This document shows positions 56,477 to 64,000 of a stretch of DNA of 64,000 bases, piece by piece. The number at the start of each line of letters is the position of its first letter. Within the stretch, counting starts at the first letter, position 1. The stretch comes from Seiridium cupressi (taxonomy: Eukaryota > Ascomycota > Sordariomycetes > Amphisphaeriales > Sporocadaceae). The DNA is taken from assembly GCA_036674765.1 (NCBI GenBank), contig JARVKI010000057.1, positions 1 through 64,000 of the forward strand. The letters run 5' to 3'. A model generated the notes under the pieces. The model had not been told where the DNA came from. It saw nothing but the letters and a program-made list of their open reading frames with translations, and ran no database searches. The translations under genes and the position numbers were made by a program.

Positions 56477-58181
56477 CTATGACCTTCTTTTGCCCTTTTC
56501 CCGTCTTCGTGTCTTCTGCGCTTCCCAACGTTTCTGCAACTCGTCCTCATTCTCTACGCTAATGCGAAAAGCCTCGTTTAATGGCACATGTATCTGCGCT
56601 TTCTGCCTCTTTTGCTCAAATTTGTATCCATAATCTGTCAAGCCTGGTATTCTTCGCTTGATAGCCGCCTTGAATCTTTCGTCTGACCAATGTTCGGAAC
56701 CTATCTTTGTATCCTCGGGAAATTCGAAGTCTGCCCAGTCTATTTTTCGAAATTGAGCACGATATTCAGATAATTGCGTAGTATAATCCGTCTTCCACTT
56801 CTTATATGCCTTATAGCGGCGCGAAATAGCGTCCTCATCTTCTTTCGGGATATAATATTCTTGCTCAGGCTTGACTGCTCCTTGTGTGGCCTTGAGATGC
56901 TCCACTTCGTAGAAATCCTCAGCTTCTTCAACGGAGTCAAAGTCGGATCGAAGTCGTCGCACAAAAGCTTGTTTGAAGCGGCGGTCTTGGTAGTGAGTTA
57001 TATTGAGCGGCATGTCCCACGGAAAGTCGAAGGATTTGAAATCCAATCTCTTGGATTTTTTCGAGACTTCATAAGGTACTTTGACAAGTCCCCATCTTGG
57101 TGCTCTAGGCTTTTCGACTTGTGGAACATCGGAGACGTGACGTTTCTGCCTTCGGAAGAGGCCTGAGGTTGGAGGATGCCGGGGTAAATTCTTCATTGCT
57201 GGGAGTAGCTCGCTCATGGTACTTTTTTCATCGCCGCCCCCTCGCTGAGAAGGTGTCTTCCACGTTAAACCTCTTGCTTCCGTGTCCCGCTCCCAGGTGC
57301 CCGCCTCTTGCGTCCCCACTAATTGCTCTGTCCACCTCTGCACCCTGCCTTCGACACATAACTGTGGAAGCCAGGGCTTTGTTTCTTGAATGAAATCTCT
57401 CAAGGGTTTCTCGTGGCCCCAACTCATTCCGGGCATAGGATCCCAGCTCTTTAGCCATATCCTTCTCTTCACCCAAGACGCTTTGATGTTCTTGTATGCA
57501 GCCGAGTTCAAAGACTCATATGGAGAGGATGGGCAGCATCGGTCGAGCCGCTTGCACTCTTTCATGAGCTGATACATAAAGATTGCAAGCGGGCGGGACG
57601 AATCCTCGATTATTGCGCGATATTTGTCGGTTCCTTCCTTGAGCTTCTCATCAGGGCGCCCCTTAGACTCCTCCGGCGAATCTCGCGGTGTTTCATCTTC
57701 ACAACCCTTCAGACGGTCTACTTTTCGAAGCCAGCCGCCACTAATCTGGTAATCGTTCCATTCTTTCTTATTCCACAAGTCTTTCCATATGCCCTGATCT
57801 ATCCATTCTTTTCTTATTTCTTCTTGGGCTAGGTCTTGTAGGCGAGAGACAATGACGTGATTCGATTGCCAGTAGGCATCTGGGAGTTATACGTGAGTAT
57901 CATGCCATCTTGAAAACCGGGAGGGTCGCCATACTTTGCAGCGCATATTCAACTACGAGTGGGTCACTCAGCCATATCCGCGGCATCTGCTCCTCGACAA
58001 GGTCGCGGAACTGCTGCGCTGGAAGGGAGCGGTAGTAGTCGCGCTCTACTTCCAGCCGTTCTGTGTGTTCTGGATCGCTCGACATGTTGGATTCACTTGG
58101 CAATTCGAAAACAATCGATTCTCCGTACTTGAATATGTGCAAACCAAAATTTCGATCAGATTTCACGTCTGAGAAGGACAT
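56477..58181 (-). CDS. Conserved-looking protein of unknown function with an internal duplication
   Basis: Two exons, 57935-58181 and 56477-57879, joined by a 55-base intron (GTATGG..CCCAG; AAT formed across it) to 549 residues. No family recognised. N-terminus: LEVERDYYRSLPAQQFRDLV and a Trp/Lys-rich QEEIRKEWIDQGIWKDLWNK. The C-terminal third holds two related units. Unit 1 (about 366-444) starts FDFPWDMPLNITHYQDRRFK; unit 2 (about 467-541) starts FEFPEDTKIGSEHWSDERFK. Both continue with a basic helix (AFVRRL/AAIKRRI), a (D/E)-rich spacer and an EDEDAISRRYKAYKKWK/ENEDELQKRWEAQKTRR end. The tail RRREKGKRRS is a likely nuclear signal. Soluble, no membrane helix. It lies beyond the transporter from the kinase, on the same strand; whether they are linked is unknown. 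Confidence 0.68.
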
Positions 58182-59123
58182 ATATGCGCATCTGTTGTAG
58201 ATTAATTACGCATACGCGTCGTGGTTGACTTATGACGAGCTTCCTTTGTCCTGTGTGTTGCAATTAGTATCGTTTCCGGAAAGGCCTTTACGACTGTGCG
58301 ATAAGTACCTCCATTGTCACATAGAAGTAAAAAGCTTGAAATTATGAATCTTTACAGTTGTTAAAAGAAAATTGGGTTCGACGCAAATGCAGTTCAAACA
58401 GGACTATCCTGGATGTCTGTGGGGGTATAGTCGCAGAGGAAACCACACATGCCAATCTGTATTTCGTGGAAAATACACCACAACGTTGAACTATTTCTAT
58501 ATGAGGCCTTGTATATTTCAAGTGTATTTGCCGTGGGCTCTGGCCAACGCGATCTCTGATTTATACGAATCCGCACCTTGATGAGGCACAATACGAACCA
58601 TGACACAAACAACATTGTCCTCAATAACAAGACGGTACGACATGTGATATATTGAGGGATACCACAATAGCATATTGAAATTTTATGCAAACATATTTAA
58701 TCACTGCTGACGCTCAGTAATGGTCATGCTGCATGACAGCCAGTTCTAAGTACATCAAGTTAACTATGGTCAAATTTTGACCCTTTAGAAAGTGACAACG
58801 ATTTATTCATGGAGCTCAAGATCGGCAAAAGACAAGCCCTCACCGACAATTGAGATAGTGGCGGGTATTGAATATATATATATATATATATGAAGGGTCA
58901 AACTCTCACTGGTGAATTCCTACCCGCCAATGCCTTTCCGCGCACAAATAAAGCATGAGGTCAGTCGCACTTAGTTGACTTGAATCGAAGACTTTGCTAC
59001 GGAAATGTAACTCTTTGCACTATGTTCAGTGGATAAAAAGAAACTATTCACTATTTACATTTCCAATTTTCGTGTGCCGAATCGTCGCATGTGACGCTAA
59101 CGACACGCCAAACTGGCGGGCGC
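58182..59123. other. AT-rich intergenic region
   Basis: About 940 bases between the start of the unknown-function gene and the end of the deuterolysin gene. AT-rich with a TA microsatellite. No gene accepted. Confidence 0.5.
58872..58891. repeat. (AT)n microsatellite
   Basis: About ten AT dinucleotides in a row at 58872-58891. Simple repeat, likely length-polymorphic. Confidence 0.9.
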
Positions 59124-60453
59124 TTAGCAGCCAGCGTAGATAGCTATGACCAGATTAGGAACCCATCTACGATAGCTTGTAAGGATCTCGACTCACCGTT
59201 GGCGAACAGCGCATAGCTGTCGGCGTTGTTCAAGGCCTGAGAGGCACTCAGTTTGGTGGCGGCCGAGTAGCCGTAGCCCAAGTCATCAGTTCCCTTGATT
59301 TGGGTCAAGTGAGTGACCTCGTGGAGAGTGGTCGTCGCCTGGTCCTGAGCGTGGCAGGTCTTGGTCAGGGCGGGGAGTGCACTGAAGTACAGAGGGCAAG
59401 AGACCATGTACGAGGCAGAGGGCAGAGTGTAGGCCAAGACGCCGCTGCTGCAGGAACTGTAAACGTCGGTGCAGTATTGCTTGGAGACACCGGAGGTCGT
59501 CGAGCCGCACTCAGAAGCGACCCGGTTGAAAACGGTCACGAGAGTGCTGGAAGCGGAGGCGCTCTTGAAGTATTCGAGAACCTTGGCGCTGTTGGTCGTA
59601 GCAGCGGATGCGGAGAGCTTGGCCAGAGAAGCACAGTTGGAAAGGGCGGTGACTTGTGAGGTCTTCTTGGTGCCAGTGCAGTCCGACTGGACGACAGTAC
59701 GCTTCTCGACAAATCTGCGCTGCACCTCAGCGGCCTGGGCGCCATCGACGGTGGCAGAGATGGAGCTGCTGGAGAAGGGGACGACGCCAACAATTTCAGT
59801 GGTGTTGACTGCAGCATACGACAGGACACCGCTAGAGACGAGATTGTAGTCACCACCATCGCTTAGATCATGAAGCTCGCCAGCGTCAAAAAGAGTCTGG
59901 ACGGACTCGCCAGCGGCAATGGTCAAGAAGGCGTCTTCCGCAAGGTCGGAGGTGGCTAATTGGAAAAAAACACGTTAGTCATATTTTTTTCCCTGTTTGA
60001 AATAATAGTTGAAATAATGAAGTTCCTTGCGGACAGAATGTTTAACTCAATGAAATGTTGCTCCTTCACTCAATTTTGAGGCACCATGTCGAACAGAAAC
60101 GGATCAGGATAAGAACGCAGTATGTCTTGTGTACTTACAAATTCGCAGGCGGATACCCGCGAAGGAAACTTGAGTGTCTAAATGGGCGTGTTAGTCTATA
60201 CTGAGACACAGGTCATGATGCTATGGTACACTTTACCGCCCTTGAAGACCTGGACTTTCTCAACTGGTGCGCTGTCCAAGAAACTACCAGTCCTCAATAG
60301 CTTGAGATCCTCGTTGCCAGTGTTGGTGACGGTAGCTTGGACGCCCGTGTTGCCAATCATCTCCAGCTGGACATCAAGGGGACCATCCCGACGGCTGATC
60401 GATACCGCGCTGGCCAAAGAGGCAAGGATGGAGATGCTGCCGAGGAACTTCAT
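59124..60453 (-). CDS. Deuterolysin, secreted neutral metalloprotease (M35)
   Basis: Secreted zinc protease. Four exons (60237-60453, 60139-60177, 59197-59955, 59124-59143) close to 344 residues; the last exon is only 20 bases and supplies the conserved end NAIYAGC. Signal peptide MKFLGSISILASLASAVS. The propeptide ends at a KR pair (about 170-171) in FVEKR/TVVQSDC, giving a mature enzyme of about 173 residues, the size of aspergillus Mep20/deuterolysin. Active site: HEVTH at 297-301 and the third zinc-ligand Asp in GTDDLGYGY, the aspzincin pattern. Six conserved cysteines are present in the mature part. Skipping the last intron would give an aberrant tail. A TATA box lies 128 bases upstream. 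Confidence 0.95.
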
Positions 60454-62315
60454 ATTGAAGGCTGACAATGAACAACAAGGCTGAGACAATGATTGGCGCC
60501 GGATTGCGTCAGAGTATACTAAGATTGTAGTGGGTGGCCAGAAGGGTTCTCATTCCACCAGACAGTCATACAGGTAGACTTTTATACTCGATGGCAGTCC
60601 ACTTGTTCTCCCATTCCGAGGATGGGATGAGTTGACAAGCTCGCGCACGGTTTGAGATCTCCCCAATGTGCCGAATGCTTCTAGAGACAAAAGGGAAGCT
60701 GAAGCCTCCATGGTAGCCGCTTCCGAAAGCCAAGAATGGCGTCCGAGGCGCCAAGAGACGCCATGGATTGATCTCATGGGTTGAATAGAATACAGGTAGC
60801 AAAGCGATTTGGGGAATGCAACCTCGAGTGCAGACATCCGCTGAGCCCCCAGGCTTTGGTCCATCTGTAGACAGGCGAGCCGCCAACAAAGCTTGGTAAA
60901 GCTTAATGAACTTATGCTACAACCTGGTCTGGGATCCGACCTTGACGTATCATCCTGAATGCTTTTTCGCTCCCATCGGATGTCGACGGGCGTTTATCGT
61001 GCTTCATCCGGGATAGAGGCCAGGCGTACGGACCCCAATGAGATGGCCCTCACAGCTTGATTTGTTGGCGAGTATGGGTAGAGCAAAAATATGTGTCACA
61101 ATCCTGTCGTAGAGGAGCGGCCCAGACCCTGCGCTTCACACGATTTAGTGCTACTGAACCACCATGCTCTCAGGGCGACAGTCCATGCCAAGAGGGAGCG
61201 CCAAGACTTATATATGTATACGAGGTCGATCGGGGTTCCAATGGCGTCCTTGGTTTGGCCATTCCAGCAGTAGCACTAGTGGACGAGGGCGTTGCAATAA
61301 GCATGAAACCACGCAGGGTGGGGTGCACGGCGCGAGTTGACTGCATCGGCGGCACGAGGTAACCTCTCTATCAGACGCCGGCGAAAATCTCCCCAGATCC
61401 CCGGGCGATCGTCGAGCTCAACAAACCAACTGCAGGCTGGTCAATGTTCTTTAATCTGTTCAGGTAACTGTCACCCCTGTCTTGGTATCTTCTTCCCTGA
61501 CGATATATTGAATGCTGGAGATCTACATATAGCGTCGGGCGTCTGGAACGCCCATCTTGACACATACTCATACTGCCTACTCGCAATTCAATGGCAAGGA
61601 CAATAGGCATCCAGCCGTCTCAGTTGACGATACATCTCGCTTCCACTACCGGCAGCCTCGCTTGTGGCGACCCGACGTCCCCTCAACCGACTGCAACTGC
61701 AATGGGAAGTCACAAGCCTCACCTTATTTCAACGACTTCGACGACTGTTAATACCCGGCAGACCCACCTGCCTGATTCGGCCGTGTCCCGGTGGGGCCTC
61801 ATGCATATCCCCCACAGTGGCAGCGAGATCTGGGACAGAAGTCCTCTTTTGTGCTGTCATACTGTAGAGTGATCAACCCCCATGATAGGCTCCGTCTTCG
61901 ATAAGCGTCCGATTCGCCGTATGATGGATTTGTCGTCATAGATGCCCGACTCGCTATCCCCATCGAGAAGTTGGGAATTCTAGAAGCGCGCACCATCCCA
62001 TCTGCCAAGACGCACCACTACGCTGCGGCATCATGCCAGACCTGCCACCACTGGGGCGACATCAAAAGAAGCTCGGCTTGCGGCAGGAGACTGCAGGTGC
62101 ACCCCTGCGCGGCCCCAGATGGTTGAGAGGCGTTCTGCAGGTCCACAGGCGTCAAGCACCCTGCTGGGTATAGATATCTATGTAGGCTCGTCCCAAAGTC
62201 GCAGTGCGTCCCCAAGACGCATTCTCGCGGAGAGCCGTTGCCATAAACGTCCTAGGTGCTGAGAGTCGCTCCCTATTCGAAGCAGTCGTACAGCCAAGAC
62301 GTCCCCGTCGCTTCC
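60454..62315. other. Intergenic region upstream of deuterolysin and the propeptide-like gene
   Basis: About 1.86 kb between two divergent genes. Frames of up to about 107 codons occur on both strands, none with a signal peptide, domain or splice support. The first 150 bases are the deuterolysin promoter. Confidence 0.5.
60580..60588 (-). promoter_or_regulatory. Probable TATA box of the deuterolysin gene
   Basis: The minus strand reads GTATAAAAG about 128 bases upstream of the ATG at 60453, close to the consensus TATA element and suitable spacing for a regulated secreted-protease gene. Confidence 0.5.
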
Positions 62316-62897
62316 ATGAGCTACGCCGTGCGTCATCGCCCATTCGGTCTCATATTAGCGCTCCTCGCTGCTGCTTCCATCCTTTGGTACTCGAAGCAAC
62401 GTCGCCCTACGCCCTCTACCATGTCGGCGGATGCCCTGTCACACCTGGCGGTGTCGGTTCGGAAGTCGGCATCCTACATGCTCACCTTCAGCGTGACCAA
62501 CCAGAACGATGTACCTATCACGCTTCTGAGATGGGAATCCCCGCTCGATCCTCTGGCCCTGTCGCTCGGCGTTGTGAAGCTATTCGTACCCGCTGACAGC
62601 GAAGACGCACTGGATATTCCCACCATCCAAGTCCGTCGAAAGATGCCACCTGGCCCTGACTCGCTCGTTACCATCGAGCCGGGAAGCACGGCAGAGGGGT
62701 CAATCGAGCTGAAGGAACCAAGGATCCCGCTAGACAAGCTCAAAGGTGACGTGAAGGTCTCCTGTAAGGGAAGGTGGACCAGCGTATGGCAAAAGAGGGC
62801 GGACCAGGTCTCGCAGAAGGAGTTGGAGGAGCTGAACGCGGGAAAAGAGGCGCTGTCGGGGGAGTATTCTATGGATCCAGCAACGCTTACTTTCTAG
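62316..62897 (+). CDS. Small protein similar to the deuterolysin propeptide region
   Basis: Single exon. From ATG 62316 it encodes 193 residues with an N-terminal membrane helix (FGLILALLAAASILWYSKQR); a second ATG at 62421 (MSADALSHLAVSVRK) would give a soluble 158-residue form, which I think is the more typical start in related fungal proteins. The core reads SVTNQNDVPITLLRWESPLD, FVPADSEDALDIPTIQVRRK and TIEPGSTAEGSIELK, ending KVSCKGRWTSVWQK. It aligns by eye with the deuterolysin propeptide next door (VTNTGNEDLKLLRTGSFLD ... IRLRISTSDL ... TIAAGESVQTL). It has no HExxH and no protease domain. Function unknown; a stand-alone propeptide-like binding module is the suggestion. Confidence 0.75.
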   Translation: MSYAVRHRPFGLILALLAAASILWYSKQRRPTPSTMSADALSHLAVSVRKSASYMLTFSVTNQNDVPITLLRWESPLDPLALSLGVVKLFVPADSEDALDIPTIQVRRKMPPGPDSLVTIEPGSTAEGSIELKEPRIPLDKLKGDVKVSCKGRWTSVWQKRADQVSQKELEELNAGKEALSGEYSMDPATLTF

Positions 62898-63201
62898 GGT
62901 ATGTACTTCTATTGGTCGGCCGTTCTTAGTATGGCTATATTCCAAATCATATAGACTACACTGGAGCTTAAAACAACGGCACATTGTTCGCCGACTACCA
63001 TTTCTCTCGCGCGTCACAGAGCGATTTATAGTGTGTAGTCTAAATATCAAAAGCCCATTTCAAAGCTACTGATAAGTTGCCTTGGAACCCGATATCCAAA
63101 TACGACCGAATTTGATACATAATAGATGAAGCATTAGGAGAAAATCAGTAGACTTGCCCAAGCATATCTCAACATGATGATGGAGTTGATGAATAACAAG
63201 C
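62898..63201. other. Short convergent intergenic region
   Basis: About 300 bases between two converging stops, AT-rich. No gene. Confidence 0.5.
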
Positions 63202-64000
63202 CTAAGCCGCTAGAGCTTGCAGTCTTGAGTAGACTACAGCAGCAATCTCCAGATTGTTCGTCTCCAGGAACGAGAAATGGCCATTTCCATGGATACCGAT
63301 ATCCTCCAGCTTTATCCATTCGTAGGGGACTTGTGTCTGCTCCAAATACAAAGCTACGCAATGATCGTAGGTGATGTGTGGGCTCGCACTTCCAGTGTAC
63401 ATGATGAAGGGTACTTTTGCTATCTCAGGCAAAGTGTGGATCGTTGAGTTGCTCGACTGCAGGAAGCATGACCGCAATGCTGCAGTGTCGGTGCCAACTT
63501 CAACAGGGTTGAGCTCACTCGGGGAATCGACGGGCGGCTCGTAGTTAATCGGAGTGTTGGTCAATCCGTATAACCGAGATGACGTACGGCCTGTCGTCGG
63601 GTTTGTCGCATTCCCTACCAATGATTGGAATGGAGTGACAGTAGGCTCGAGGTTGATGGTAGCTTGCAGGAGATCGGGGCACTGGTCCGCCATGAGAGTC
63701 GTGAACTGGCAGGAGGCCGAGTGGCAAAAGGTAAAGGCCTTGCCGATCAGCGATAGTAGGTTGCACCCGGCCGCCCTCATGGCGAGCTCTCCGCTGGTGT
63801 AATTTGTGTTCAGCGGTATTAATGAAGCCTCGAAAGCGTCGAATACGGGATCACCCCGAATACCAGACCCGGGCCATTTGTCATGGCCATCTGCCTGCGG
63901 ATAGTAGTCCACAAGCTCTGGGGCAGTAAAGCCGTTCTGCGTGATGTTATCCGTGGAACCGAATCTTAACGTATAGTCTGCCAAGTCGTTTTGTACGCTG
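63202..64000 (-). CDS. Secreted alpha/beta hydrolase, partial (5' end beyond window)
   Basis: Open from the right window edge down to the stop at 63202 (about 265 residues of the C-terminal part; the start lies beyond 64000). The family resembles fungal secreted alpha/beta hydrolases that end in EDIGIHGNGHFSFLETNNLE. Visible elements: YPQADGHDKWPGSGIRGDPV, DAFEASLIP, the nucleophile region FTFCHSASCQF, INLEPTVTPFQ, LYGLTNTPINYEPPV, and the late histidine in HGNGH. The usual GxSxG elbow is replaced by HSASC, keeping the serine but losing the second glycine. No intron is visible in this part. Confidence 0.8.
   Translation of the reverse strand, partial: SVQNDLADYTLRFGSTDNITQNGFTAPELVDYYPQADGHDKWPGSGIRGDPVFDAFEASLIPLNTNYTSGELAMRAAGCNLLSLIGKAFTFCHSASCQFTTLMADQCPDLLQATINLEPTVTPFQSLVGNATNPTTGRTSSRLYGLTNTPINYEPPVDSPSELNPVEVGTDTAALRSCFLQSSNSTIHTLPEIAKVPFIMYTGSASPHITYDHCVALYLEQTQVPYEWIKLEDIGIHGNGHFSFLETNNLEIAAVVYSRLQALAA

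Noticed and set aside
1..64000. CRISPR arrays, bacterial operons, phage or transposase genes
   Set aside because: No direct-repeat/spacer arrays, ribosome binding sites, transposases or reverse transcriptases were seen; intron-rich genes show a fungal nuclear genome.

Overview
The window is nuclear DNA of a filamentous ascomycete (Pezizomycotina). Evidence: short GT-AG introns (mostly 45-300 bases) with CTAAC-like branch sites in most genes; a two-subunit ATP-citrate lyase encoded by two divergent genes; and fungal families such as a GH72 GPI-anchored glucanosyltransferase, deuterolysin (M35), an Eaf3 MRG protein, Nkp2/Cnl2 and a CENP-Q/Fta7-like protein. I cannot place the species further. 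I rebuilt exon-intron structures by hand; for every multi-exon gene called with confidence above 0.6 the phases close exactly and the spliced frame stays open.

Layout. 0-5 kb: a 73-base poly-C run, guanylate kinase (-), a GH72 cell-wall glucanosyltransferase (+). 5-17 kb: a small secreted protein (-), queuosine salvage glycohydrolase (-), SUMO E1 subunit Uba2 (+), an SDR ketoreductase (-), a long-chain-base phosphate phosphatase (+), a SnoaL-like pathogen-related protein (-). 17-31 kb is less dense: an MHYT-domain membrane protein (+), GH43 arabinan-type hydrolase (+), a DUF1772 protein (-), an FAD oxidoreductase (-), an F-box-like protein (+). 33-40 kb: ATP-citrate lyase subunits back to back across 2.9 kb. 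40-51 kb: mitochondrial ribosomal protein uL30m (+), then a chromatin and kinetochore stretch: Eaf3 (-), Nkp2/Cnl2 (+), a thioredoxin-like membrane protein (-) and an AT-hook CENP-Q/Fta7-like protein (+). 51-58 kb: a kinase with a long coiled coil (-), an UNC93-type transporter (+), a protein of unknown function with an internal duplication (-). 59-64 kb: deuterolysin (-), a small protein resembling the deuterolysin propeptide region (+), and a secreted alpha/beta hydrolase (-) running off the right end.

Many neighbours are arranged as alternating divergent and convergent pairs; Uba2 and the SDR gene converge with only 40 bases between stop codons. Functional links: the two lyase genes make one cytosolic acetyl-CoA-producing enzyme, and Nkp2 and CENP-Q/Fta7 are both inner-kinetochore proteins, with the chromatin reader Eaf3 next door. 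The most unusual structure is inside Eaf3: its first intron is 1,898 bases long and holds a 341-codon ORF on the same strand that reads without a stop, in frame, into the MRG-domain exon. That suggests an alternative first exon or a fused nested gene.
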